The position numbers were made by a program, and so were the translations under genes. This document shows, piece by piece, positions 9,696-19,548 of a stretch of DNA of 30,210 nt. This DNA comes from Spirochaetia bacterium. GTDB lineage: Bacteria; Spirochaetota; Spirochaetia; Treponematales; Breznakiellaceae. How positions within the stretch are numbered: the stretch's first letter is position 1; each line of letters starts with the position of its first letter. The notes below the pieces were generated by a model. It did no database searches and was not told the DNA's origin. It saw only the letters and a list, made by a program, of their open reading frames with translations. Where the stretch lies: NCBI GenBank assembly GCA_026002305.1, contig BOBI01000005.1, positions 1-30,210 on the forward strand, in the 5' to 3' direction.

Positions 9696-12600
9696 ATGGT
9701 TTTCAAAAATAATATTTTCTCTAGTAGTTTTTTCAACAGATTTGTTGCGGGTTTAACTTTAACTGTTATGACTATATCAACAATGCCTGCAATTCCACTG
9801 CCAAATCCGGGTGGCTCGGTTAAAGGCTTTGATAAAGAGCTGTTTAATTACCATTTTACCAGGGCTGACAGGGAAACAAATATCCACGATTGGATGAATA
9901 AAGCAAAACAAGGTTTGTTAATTGCTCATACTTCTTGGGAACAAATCGCTCTTGAATTGTATAATGATCCTGATGATTTTAACACTGCAAAGCAAATGAT
10001 GAGTGAATGGGAACAAGCGGAGCTTGAGGAGCAGTTTGTAAAATGGATCGAGAAAAAATATATATCTGAAGCACAGAACGAATTAATAATCAATTCGTCA
10101 GTTGAAACATATAATCAAAACTTAAAATACATGTTTAAGACAGATGACGATGGTAAAATTTTGTATGATGAAATCACAGGCGATCCATTGGTTTATCGCC
10201 CTGGAGAACGGGATATTGATTCCGATACTGAAAATTTTAAGAACAGCATATCCGTGAAAAATAATGAGATTATTGATATATATCAAACAAATATTGAATA
10301 TTCATTTCCTGAAATTTTAGTGTACTTTGGCAGTGAAAATAATTTACAGGATAAATTTTCAGGAATGAAAATTAGATCCGGCAATAATTTGCGTTTTGAA
10401 TCCATGAATATTGCCATGAGGGAAGGACAGATATTTAGAAACAGAAGAACAAATGATATATGGAGCGAAAGGAAAAAAACTGAAAAGGAAGCGGCTGAAA
10501 GTATTACAGAAGAACTTATTATTGCTACAAAAACATACTGTGATGAAGGAACAAGACTGCTGGAAGAACGGATAGAATCCGCTAAAGCCGGTACATCGGA
10601 TCTTGCGCTAGAAGGTCAGGATTGGCTGGCACAATACCAGGAACAATTTAACAGAGGCTTATCAGCATGGCAGGAATCCGAAGAAAAGTTTTTTATACAA
10701 AGAATTGAATGGGAGCAGAGCGCAGGAAAACAATTTGCGGAAGGTGAACAAGCATGGTCACAAGCGTTTCAAACAATGATAGAAAAAAGGCAGGAATGGG
10801 AGTTAAAATCAAAAAAATTATTTGAAGACGGGATGCTTGTTTTTCAAAATGTTTCGGACGAGCTTAATAAAACAATTGAAAAAGTTAGGGCGGAATATGA
10901 AAAAGATGCGGCATTAAGAATTCAAACCGGAAGCCAGCGTGCGTGCGCATGGTTAAATACCTATTTAACAAGCGCAGGTGTTGTAGCTTCATCACAAGAA
11001 AATATTAATTTTTGGGCTTTAGATATTACAGATGATGTTGATGCAATACCATCACTAAAAAGCGGTAATCTCAGAAATTGGTTAAGCCAAAAAGCAACGG
11101 AAATAATTCAAAGCGATCTAAGTAATGATGAACGCAGCAGGAAAAACACCGCTATTGCCGAAATGAGAAATTGGGCTGATTTATACGATACATATTTAAC
11201 AAAAGCAATTGAAGCAAGAAATGCTTTGATAAATGATTTTAATCTTGTTATTGGTAATGGAAAATTAATTGATGTATTAAACGACAATATTTCCAGCGAG
11301 GATTTTTATCTTGATGAATATCAAATTGAGCTGCTACGGTCTAAAGCTGTATTGGGATATTGGGAAAAACGTGTAGAAATTGCCAAAGCTGTAAATGATT
11401 ATGCGGTGGAGCTTTCTGCAGGCAGGATCACCAACGCAGAGGGCGTAAAGCAGTGGGAAGACGCAAAGAATGAATATGAAACAGCCCTTGCCATTTATGA
11501 ACAATGCCAAACTGAATTGGAAATTGCCGGAAATGAAGTTAATGAAAAGAAGGCCGCGCTTAACAATGCGGAAATAGCGTTAAACGAAGTCAATGAAAAA
11601 TTAAATTCACTTAATAGCGAATATTCTGTATTAGTAGCTATGTCTTTGATGAACGATAAGGAGTTTATGCTTTATCAGATTGCAGACAAGTATAAAGAAT
11701 TATTAAAAATTCACAATCAACTTTCGTCAAATACTACAGATTTAGTATATTTAAATTATTTGGAGAAATATCAGGAATTAGGGTTTGCCGGTAAACTGGA
11801 AGAAGGCAGTAATTTAATTAAAACACTCATAGAAGGAAGTGAGAAAGAAAAATCGTTAAGCGAATTAAGAGAAGATTATGAAAGTATAGTAATTTCTGAA
11901 AGTGAAGAAATACTATTTGTAGATATTAACGAATATGGGTTAAAAGAGGAAAGCCTTTATTTTTATGTATTAAACGAATTATTCAATCAAGAAGAAAAGG
12001 ATAAAGAGTTAATATTTAAAACTGTACAGGCTGCAAAGAGAGCGATAGAAACAGAAATTGAAGGCAGACAGTCTATTATTAGATTGTTAGCTTGTGATTC
12101 TATAGAGGAATGGTATTTACAAGAAAAGGGAATAACAGAAGATGATCTGCCGGAAACATTAGCCGAAGAAGGGCTTGAATATCAGTTGACAAAAGATGCG
12201 GAAGAAAGTTCTTTAGAACTTGAAGCTGCAAAAACTGAGTTAAATGGGCAAGGGCTTTCCGATCTAGCCTGCCTAATATTGCTTGACGATTTGATTCAAA
12301 AAAACGGAAAAAACCGGAACTTGTTAGCGGCCTATAATTATGCGAAATGGTACTCCGCTCCTTTGATTAATGAGAATAAAAACAAATTTATTGAAAACTT
12401 AAATAATGTTTTTGAGGAATATAATATTAGCGGTACTAATGAGATAATTCCCGATGCGGAAGATATTGCCAATAAAATTATATATTTAGACGGGGATATT
12501 GCAGAAAATGTTAGTCGCTTTCTTGAAAAAATTGATAGTGTTAAAACAGCCGTTCCGTTCTGGCTGAAAGATGAGTATGAAAACTGGGAATCTATGTTTT

Positions 12601-15600
12601 ATGATTACATAGTTTCTCTGGCTATAAATAAAAATATTTATTCAAGTTTGGACATTAATGAATTACTTGAAGAATACAATGATTTAATAAATAGTGCACC
12701 TGTCGAAGTAGATGATGAATACGAAAAAAGAATAAAGACTATCCAATATGAAATAATTTTTCTGGAAAATTATACCAAACGAAAAGAAAATTATGAACAG
12801 GATAATGAAGATAAATATTGGCGAAGTTTTCTAAATAGCGAAATATTAAAAATATATATTGATGAACAAGTAAGGGATAAGACAGATAAAACGTTTAATA
12901 TCGAGATTGAATCAATAAGTGATCGTAAAAATGGAAGCATTAAAGACAAGTTGGAATTATTAAATTTTCAAGCCGGCATATTGAATCACGGTTTGAAAAT
13001 GGATTTTTCCAGTGAGACAAAAAGACTATTGGGTAAATACAAGACACTTGCTAATACTTTTTTAGAGGATGATACAAAAGAGTGGGATGAGGAATCCGCA
13101 ATTAAAGCGGGAAACATATATACCCAAAGTGCCAATGCGGAAACATCAAAAATATCTCAGTTATTAAATAATTATACTTATTTTCAAAACGAAATAACAG
13201 AATTAGCCGGTGCGTTCTTGTTGGCAAAATCGGACAATGAACTAAACAAAAAAATGTTAGAAATCGAAAAGGACATTACAGATAACAGAGCAACATATAC
13301 TTTAAAACTAAACGAATATAAAAACAAAGCTGATGAATTCAAAAATACAGGCGTCAGATACGATGCATTGTATTCAGAGGCGAAAAATGCTTATAAAACA
13401 ATGGAAGATTCGAGACTTGAATATGAGAAAATGGATGGGATTAGAAGATGGGCAAGTACCGCATATTTATATAATGAACAGAATACAGATTTACAATTGG
13501 CATATTATAAACAACCTGCCGAAGAATTAAAGTTTAGTTTAGAGAAATATAATAAAGCGCAAATTGTTATTGATGTTCTAAAAAATTTATATAATGCAAA
13601 CAGTACTGAACGGCCATACGAAGATACGGATTATAATAGAATATACCAGGAATATAAAATAAGTTTTGAACGTATGATTAACATAATGCAGATGAAGGAC
13701 AAACTTGAAGCAGAAATAAAAAAAGAAGTTCAAAATAACGATAATCTTTATGGGGTTTACAGCGAAGCTGTTCGGGAACTAGGACATCCTTTACAAGTGC
13801 CAAAAATTGAAGAAACACCAGTCGAAAGATCAGAATATAGCTTAATAAATTTATTAACGGTGGATAATGGACGTTTGGTATTTTCAATCGATAGTAGTTT
13901 TAGAATAAAAACACAAACTTCTGATGATATTAATAAACTAAATACATATTTTGAAGCTGTCGACAAGGTTGATAATGAAACTTACAAGGCATCAGTTTTT
14001 GAACAACAACTTAGAGACTTAAATACATATATGATGCAAAACATTACCAGCTTTGAAAAATATCAACAGTGGTCATTGGCGAGTAATTTCTTATTATTAG
14101 AATTAAAAAAAGCAAATGGTGATATAGGTATAGCTAATGATTTTTATCAGAGGGAGCAAGGACTTGCGTCAAGTAATTTGTCCGGCATGAATGCTACATA
14201 TAGTGATTCGAGATATCATTCTGTCAGCGATAATAGAATGTCTGATACTACTATGGAAGCCATATTCCGGGCATCATGGCAAGCAATGTCGGCTGAAGAT
14301 CGGGAATATCTGGAAACATATACGATATTGGTTTTATCCGGTGGTGGAGGCTTACAGTCAAATTTTTTTAAAGATGCAGCCAATCTTCGTGAAACGACAT
14401 TTATGGAAAGTTCGGCTAGAAGTAGTGCTAATTATCATTATGGAATAGCCGAAAATGCCAGAAATCTTGCACTTGCTACATTACTTTTCCTGCCTACAAC
14501 GGCAACCGCTTTGTTTATCACTGCCGGGGTAAATTATGATATTGAAAGAACACTGCGTGTAACTGAACATGAAATAGCAATATTAAGAAATGTTTATTTT
14601 AATCGAACAATTGCAGGATTTACAGGTTTGCTGACGACAGAAAATAAAGTTGACGAGTCTTTAGATAAATATTTAAAATCATGCGAGCGATTAGCAAAAC
14701 TTAAAGGGGAAGTTAAAAGCGGTGAAAAAGTAGAATGGGTTGATATATTAACATCTTTTTCAACCGCGGAAATATACGAAGCGGACAGTAATGAACTTGT
14801 AGAACTAAAATCCTATTGGGATTCAATGAATGCCGATCACAATTTTAATTACACTAGTGTACAGGATGCATTAAAGTCATTGGTGCAATGGAGTAAGGCA
14901 AAACGCGAAGATACAAAAGAAAAATTGGAGACTGAATGGAACGGCGATGAGATTCAACGACAAAATAACACAGCGGCGCTTCGTGCTATAACTAATTCAT
15001 TCATTAATGACGTGGAAACCATTTATAATATTAATGATCTAAAAGAAGCAGCGAAAAATTCTTTTGGGAAAACAACCGCATCTGAAAAGACACACATTAA
15101 TAATATTGAAAAAGTTCTTATAAAAGAGATTAGCGGTTTGACAGATAATGGAAGTGCATTTGAAAATGAATACTTAAATCTTTCTTATGAGTTAACAGAT
15201 GTTATTACCAGAGCTTATCAGTCACGTTATTATTCCGAGCTGGAGACAAGAATATTTGAATGGCAATTAAAACAAAATGAAATTAATCAAAAGCAAAGAG
15301 CATGGCAGGAAGCCGCCGTATTAATTTTAGAGCGCGGTAGGGAAGATTGGAAGAAAGGTGCCGAGAAGATACAAGAAGAATATATCTTATGGCGGAAACA
15401 ATGGCAGGAAAAATACAATAAGGAAAAAATAAATTGGGATAACGCTTATCTGCAAGGATTGCAAGACAAGGCGCAATGGGTTGCGATGGCAACAAATGCT
15501 GCAAATAGCGCTTCTACCGGCGCGATGCTGGAATTCATAGCGGCAGATGCGGAAACAAAATCAAGAATGTTTGATATTAGTTATTCTTCTATTATTGGTG

Positions 15601-18600
15601 AAGTTAATAACATATTGGACGTACAAAAAACTCTTAACGAAATATTAAACATGGCCGGTATTACAGGTTTAGAGAATTCGTTTAATGCAATAAATAATTC
15701 CGCAAACACAATATCAACAAAATTACAGACAGGAACCGGCGGGATCAATCTGTGGAATACATTTGATGTGAAATACAATGCCTTTAAAATGACTGATGAA
15801 GCAAATAAAGATTTGGCTGACAGGGAAGCAAAAAAGATTGCAGCAAATGCCAAACGATTGGCCGAGAAAGCTTTAGAAAATTTAAAACTAAATGTTGATA
15901 GTGCAAATAAAAGTTTTGATGAAAGTATGGATGAAACATTTTTGCTAAATCGGTGGGATCGATCCGGTAATATGTATATCAAGGACGTAATTGTACATTC
16001 AACATTAACCGAAAAAGCTATAAAGGAACACGTTGTAGTAGAGAGTTACAGGTATTATCAATTGGAGCCAATAGAATTAAAAACTGATTTAAGAGAAGAA
16101 AATCTATTACAATATGATTCTTTTGTAGTTGAAGCATTGATAAACAATATGTATAAGGAATTTGAAGGAATAGTGGAGGGGATATTCGGTAAAACCGGCG
16201 AGGGTAAAATTACAAAGACAATAGAGAAAATTGTACATAAGCAAAGATCCGAACCGATAGAACGTGTTGATGAAGATGGAAATAAATACACAAGTTATAA
16301 AACTTACTATGAAGATATTTTAGTGAAAACCGACGTGACCGAAAGTCCCGGAAAGTTCGGCGCATGGATTGGATACGCTGGCAAAAGTATCAACGATGAA
16401 GTTGCCGGTGGTGTTTGGATTGGAGGAGCGGGTGAACTTGGCAGATTGATTTCCAACTTCGATAGGTGGAATGAGAAAGAAGGTAAAGGAATTCAAGCGC
16501 TAAATTTAGCGGAATGGGAAAAGGCACTGTGGGATGATCGCGACAGTTGGTTTAAAGCGCCGTCGTTAAAAGTTATCAGTGATATTGCTATGACTATTAC
16601 AGCCGCAGTTGTCTCTGTGGTTTTGACGCCCTTTACAGGAGGTGCTAGTTTAGGAATAATGTTAGGCGTAGCAGCATTAACTACAGGTATTAGCATGACG
16701 GACGACTTGGTTTTTATGTTACTGGACGGCGCAGGCGGTTACAAGGAATGGGACGAGTTGGCTGTGAACTATGCTTTGAAGGCGACAACATCATTCGCAA
16801 CTTCAGTCGCGGGGGGTATGCTTAATGGGGTTGGTTCGGTCGCGCAAGGTGCAAGCGCCGGACTAACAGGTGTTAATAAATTTCTTGTCGAAGGCGGTTT
16901 GACAGGCTTGGTGACTAAAGGAACAGAAGGAATTGGTAAAACAATCGCGGAAACAGCTATGAAAGGAGTTACTTCGATCATTACCTCATCAATATCAAGC
17001 CCGCTAAGCGCGATAACATATACACATAACGATGGTTTTGGATTTTCTACAGAAGCGTTAACTTCAGGAATAAAAAACGGCGCAATAGGCGCGTTTACAG
17101 GTATGACGCAGACATTTACGGCGGGGGCACTAAATAACATTGGTGTAGACGGATTAACCGGCGACCTTTTTAAAAACGCAACCACCTTGTCAAATACAAT
17201 AGGCGCTATTGCGGCACAGGGCGTGAACTATGCGTTTAATGGAGATTTTACGCTCAATGTTTTAAATCTTTCTGATTTTACAAAAGGAAAAGTTAATACA
17301 GGTTTGTTGGAATTGCACCTTGGAAATAGTGGCACTTCGATGAATTTTGGAACCGGAGGCGCGAATTTGAGTTTAGGAACAATATATAACTCGCTACAAG
17401 GTCTTGAAGCATGGGATGCAACCGCAAAAATAATAGCGTCCGGTAATGCGGAATATGCGATTGCGGCTAGAACCTTGTATAGCGGAAGTGCCACGAACAG
17501 ACAACTGTTTGATGAATTGATAACAGATAAAGCAAGGGTAATAAAAGATTACGATTTTGATGGTGTGGGGGAGACCGTAAGATCAGACAACGGTATGAAG
17601 TATATATATTTGGGAAGAGAAGTGTTAGAAGATGAAAGCCGTTACGGACTAGGTGTTGTGTTAAGCCATGAATCTTACCGCAATGGAATAGATGATGGAA
17701 AAATTGGCCAAGAGTTAGAACGTGCAAGGGCAGTAATAGGACATAATAATACGGCAAACGCTTTAACAAAAACGTATGGAGCCGGAGCAATAGGTATTGC
17801 AGCTTTGATTGAAATGATTAATTATAATGAGGCGGTTGCGACCGGCAATACCAGTGGCATTAGTGGTATTCTTGAGAAATATGATACTAGCGCAGATTAT
17901 TGGAAGTTGAATAGGGATGGAACTTTGTTATACGATGGTCTAGCTGATTTGTATGATGAAAATGATAATATAATATACAAATCTTCTGATAGAAGGATGC
18001 AGGGAAGTTTATCTGAGATACTTGGCATTAGCTATGGAGATGCAGGTGCACTAATGGAAAGTATTGGATTATCATGGACTAAAGAAGATGGATGGAGACA
18101 ATCTGGAGATGGTATAATTAAGATGAATTCAGAAATACAGTCTGGAAAAACATATGCAGATATATACTCATCTAGAAAAATTACTGACACACACACCAAA
18201 GTAAACGCGACATTGGAGCAACATAATCCAATAAATATATATAATGCTCTTGTTGAAAGTGGTATGATGCAATTAACATCGGAGGCCGCTGAATTTGTCA
18301 GAGGTTTAAAAAATGATCCTAATAAGAAATACACTTTAATGGCACTTCCTGAAGGAATAAATCCATTTATTAGCTTTGAAGAATATAAAGCTAATAATTT
18401 TATACAAAATATGCCGGATGTTTCTTTGAACACTCCTTTGCTAAACACAGTGATCACTACTTATTTTGCAGCAACAGGTTCACGAGCTCCACACAGAGGA
18501 ATAGACTTGCGTGCAACTAGCGGAACTGAAGTTTCTGCGATATTTTCAAATGAGACTACAAACGCAACAATATTTAATTCCGATGCCGATCTAATTTCAA

Positions 18601-18971
18601 AGCAAGGTTATCATGTTGATTTAGAGACACAAGTTTCTTATACGTTTAAAGGTTCGCAAGTAACAGATACGATACAGCAAAGAATGTTACACTTAAGCTC
18701 AATAAATTCTAATGACATAAGCACGATAACAAATACAACAGTTTTGGGATTATCTGGTAATACGGGATATTGGAATGGTACATATGCGGATCATCTGCAT
18801 ATAGATATTTCTACTGGTGTAACTGGTAGTCCGTGGTTAAATTATATGTCTTCGCAATACACCCCGCAAATAAAATCATCTATTGCGTATGATAATCGTA
18901 TATATTATGATCCAATGATGTTTTTACAAAAATATAACTATAAAGCTACGACCGATGCAACATTCTATTGA
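9696..18971 (+). CDS. Giant secreted coiled-coil protein with C-terminal M23 metallopeptidase domain
   Basis: A 3091-residue protein, by far the largest gene here. The N-terminus has a Sec-type signal: Lys/Arg residues, a hydrophobic stretch at about 16-30 and a likely cut near MPA-IPLP. Residues about 35-1580 are mostly helical and charged, with a coiled coil near 590-645. Tryptophans recur every 14/15 residues at 310-368 and again at 1856-1928. A hydrophobic segment lies near 1590-1610 and a Gly/Ala-rich hydrophobic region near 2290-2480. An HESYRNG motif is at 2658-2664. The last roughly 180 residues are an M23 (LytM-type) domain: H2933 and D2937 in PHRGIDLRA, LHLSS, then H3033 and H3035 in DHLHIDIS. 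M23 enzymes cut peptidoglycan cross-links or glycyl peptides. I see no cysteine after about residue 1665. The architecture resembles the very long Leptospira proteins of the TIGR04388 group; that is from memory and unverified. Confidence 0.85.
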   Translation: MVFKNNIFSSSFFNRFVAGLTLTVMTISTMPAIPLPNPGGSVKGFDKELFNYHFTRADRETNIHDWMNKAKQGLLIAHTSWEQIALELYNDPDDFNTAKQMMSEWEQAELEEQFVKWIEKKYISEAQNELIINSSVETYNQNLKYMFKTDDDGKILYDEITGDPLVYRPGERDIDSDTENFKNSISVKNNEIIDIYQTNIEYSFPEILVYFGSENNLQDKFSGMKIRSGNNLRFESMNIAMREGQIFRNRRTNDIWSERKKTEKEAAESITEELIIATKTYCDEGTRLLEERIESAKAGTSDLALEGQDWLAQYQEQFNRGLSAWQESEEKFFIQRIEWEQSAGKQFAEGEQAWSQAFQTMIEKRQEWELKSKKLFEDGMLVFQNVSDELNKTIEKVRAEYEKDAALRIQTGSQRACAWLNTYLTSAGVVASSQENINFWALDITDDVDAIPSLKSGNLRNWLSQKATEIIQSDLSNDERSRKNTAIAEMRNWADLYDTYLTKAIEARNALINDFNLVIGNGKLIDVLNDNISSEDFYLDEYQIELLRSKAVLGYWEKRVEIAKAVNDYAVELSAGRITNAEGVKQWEDAKNEYETALAIYEQCQTELEIAGNEVNEKKAALNNAEIALNEVNEKLNSLNSEYSVLVAMSLMNDKEFMLYQIADKYKELLKIHNQLSSNTTDLVYLNYLEKYQELGFAGKLEEGSNLIKTLIEGSEKEKSLSELREDYESIVISESEEILFVDINEYGLKEESLYFYVLNELFNQEEKDKELIFKTVQAAKRAIETEIEGRQSIIRLLACDSIEEWYLQEKGITEDDLPETLAEEGLEYQLTKDAEESSLELEAAKTELNGQGLSDLACLILLDDLIQKNGKNRNLLAAYNYAKWYSAPLINENKNKFIENLNNVFEEYNISGTNEIIPDAEDIANKIIYLDGDIAENVSRFLEKIDSVKTAVPFWLKDEYENWESMFYDYIVSLAINKNIYSSLDINELLEEYNDLINSAPVEVDDEYEKRIKTIQYEIIFLENYTKRKENYEQDNEDKYWRSFLNSEILKIYIDEQVRDKTDKTFNIEIESISDRKNGSIKDKLELLNFQAGILNHGLKMDFSSETKRLLGKYKTLANTFLEDDTKEWDEESAIKAGNIYTQSANAETSKISQLLNNYTYFQNEITELAGAFLLAKSDNELNKKMLEIEKDITDNRATYTLKLNEYKNKADEFKNTGVRYDALYSEAKNAYKTMEDSRLEYEKMDGIRRWASTAYLYNEQNTDLQLAYYKQPAEELKFSLEKYNKAQIVIDVLKNLYNANSTERPYEDTDYNRIYQEYKISFERMINIMQMKDKLEAEIKKEVQNNDNLYGVYSEAVRELGHPLQVPKIEETPVERSEYSLINLLTVDNGRLVFSIDSSFRIKTQTSDDINKLNTYFEAVDKVDNETYKASVFEQQLRDLNTYMMQNITSFEKYQQWSLASNFLLLELKKANGDIGIANDFYQREQGLASSNLSGMNATYSDSRYHSVSDNRMSDTTMEAIFRASWQAMSAEDREYLETYTILVLSGGGGLQSNFFKDAANLRETTFMESSARSSANYHYGIAENARNLALATLLFLPTTATALFITAGVNYDIERTLRVTEHEIAILRNVYFNRTIAGFTGLLTTENKVDESLDKYLKSCERLAKLKGEVKSGEKVEWVDILTSFSTAEIYEADSNELVELKSYWDSMNADHNFNYTSVQDALKSLVQWSKAKREDTKEKLETEWNGDEIQRQNNTAALRAITNSFINDVETIYNINDLKEAAKNSFGKTTASEKTHINNIEKVLIKEISGLTDNGSAFENEYLNLSYELTDVITRAYQSRYYSELETRIFEWQLKQNEINQKQRAWQEAAVLILERGREDWKKGAEKIQEEYILWRKQWQEKYNKEKINWDNAYLQGLQDKAQWVAMATNAANSASTGAMLEFIAADAETKSRMFDISYSSIIGEVNNILDVQKTLNEILNMAGITGLENSFNAINNSANTISTKLQTGTGGINLWNTFDVKYNAFKMTDEANKDLADREAKKIAANAKRLAEKALENLKLNVDSANKSFDESMDETFLLNRWDRSGNMYIKDVIVHSTLTEKAIKEHVVVESYRYYQLEPIELKTDLREENLLQYDSFVVEALINNMYKEFEGIVEGIFGKTGEGKITKTIEKIVHKQRSEPIERVDEDGNKYTSYKTYYEDILVKTDVTESPGKFGAWIGYAGKSINDEVAGGVWIGGAGELGRLISNFDRWNEKEGKGIQALNLAEWEKALWDDRDSWFKAPSLKVISDIAMTITAAVVSVVLTPFTGGASLGIMLGVAALTTGISMTDDLVFMLLDGAGGYKEWDELAVNYALKATTSFATSVAGGMLNGVGSVAQGASAGLTGVNKFLVEGGLTGLVTKGTEGIGKTIAETAMKGVTSIITSSISSPLSAITYTHNDGFGFSTEALTSGIKNGAIGAFTGMTQTFTAGALNNIGVDGLTGDLFKNATTLSNTIGAIAAQGVNYAFNGDFTLNVLNLSDFTKGKVNTGLLELHLGNSGTSMNFGTGGANLSLGTIYNSLQGLEAWDATAKIIASGNAEYAIAARTLYSGSATNRQLFDELITDKARVIKDYDFDGVGETVRSDNGMKYIYLGREVLEDESRYGLGVVLSHESYRNGIDDGKIGQELERARAVIGHNNTANALTKTYGAGAIGIAALIEMINYNEAVATGNTSGISGILEKYDTSADYWKLNRDGTLLYDGLADLYDENDNIIYKSSDRRMQGSLSEILGISYGDAGALMESIGLSWTKEDGWRQSGDGIIKMNSEIQSGKTYADIYSSRKITDTHTKVNATLEQHNPINIYNALVESGMMQLTSEAAEFVRGLKNDPNKKYTLMALPEGINPFISFEEYKANNFIQNMPDVSLNTPLLNTVITTYFAATGSRAPHRGIDLRATSGTEVSAIFSNETTNATIFNSDADLISKQGYHVDLETQVSYTFKGSQVTDTIQQRMLHLSSINSNDISTITNTTVLGLSGNTGYWNGTYADHLHIDISTGVTGSPWLNYMSSQYTPQIKSSIAYDNRIYYDPMMFLQKYNYKATTDATFY

Positions 18972-18977
18972 TTATTG

Positions 18978-19016
18978 AAAAAGGCATCTATCTAATAATT
19001 GGATAAATGCCTTTTT
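18978..19016 (+). terminator. Rho-independent terminator after the giant gene
   Basis: A perfect 10 bp stem (AAAAAGGCAT at 18978-18987, ATGCCTTTTT at 19007-19016) encloses a further TATC/GATA pairing and a short AT loop. The 3' arm itself supplies the T-run. It begins 6 bases after the stop codon, so it most likely ends the long operon transcript, fully or in part. Confidence 0.85.
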
Positions 19017-19044
19017 ATAGGTTTTCTTATTTGGAGGAATAAAA

Positions 19045-19548
19045 ATGAAAATAGTATTTATAAGCGTTTTCTTGTTATCATTATCAAATTTTGCTTTCGC
19101 AGAGGATAGTGTGGTATTACCGAAAAACGATCCAGATGCGCACCATGGGATTTCATTAAAAGTAAATTTGGAATCAAAGGTTAAAAGTATTTTTAATGAT
19201 GGACAGGTAATTGATGTATCAACAGATCCATTAAATAAAAGAAATTTTGGTGTTTTTGTAGAAACACTTACAAAAATAAGTTATATGTATAAAAGCGTAG
19301 TTATTACAGAAGAAATATATGTTGTATACTCAAATCTTTCAAAAATTTATGTTGAAAAGGGCCAATCTGTCACTGCTGGTACTGTAATTGGCAATGGCGG
19401 TGGTATTGGTACCAATATTTATCCTACTAGTAATGATGTATTTATTTTCATATTTACAAAAGAACATAGCCCGTTTCTAAACGGTAAAACTGGTAATAAT
19501 TATTTTGAAGATAAAGTATTTTGGTGGGATCCAAGTTTTTTATTTTAG
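19045..19548 (+). CDS. Secreted M23-like (LytM fold) protein lacking catalytic residues
   Basis: A 167-residue protein with a Sec signal peptide (cut after NFAFA, residue 19) and GGAGG at 19033-19037, seven bases before the ATG. The mature part follows the M23 pattern: HHGISLKV in place of HxGIDLxA, a turn at FNDGQVID, YSNLSKIYVEKGQSVTAG in place of YGHLSxIxVxxGQxVxxG, then VIGNGGGIGTN, and NDVFIFIF where HLHFEI is expected. His33 is kept, but the zinc Asp is Ser37 and both residues of the HxH pair are replaced by Val and Ile. It should therefore not bind zinc or cleave peptide bonds. EnvC- and NlpD-like dead LytM proteins act as regulators or binding modules. Here the neighbour is a giant protein with an intact M23 domain, so a partner, inhibitor or decoy role is possible. 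The fold is inferred from motif order only. Confidence 0.75.
   Translation: MKIVFISVFLLSLSNFAFAEDSVVLPKNDPDAHHGISLKVNLESKVKSIFNDGQVIDVSTDPLNKRNFGVFVETLTKISYMYKSVVITEEIYVVYSNLSKIYVEKGQSVTAGTVIGNGGGIGTNIYPTSNDVFIFIFTKEHSPFLNGKTGNNYFEDKVFWWDPSFLF

Noticed and set aside
13333..14448. Several + and - strand ORFs of 60-85 codons inside the giant gene
   Set aside because: They are out-of-frame shadows of one uninterrupted 3091-codon frame with consistent protein features.
9696..18971. CRISPR array or DNA-level tandem repeats in the giant gene
   Set aside because: The repetition is in protein helix periodicity (Trp spacing). I see no repeated DNA units with spacers.
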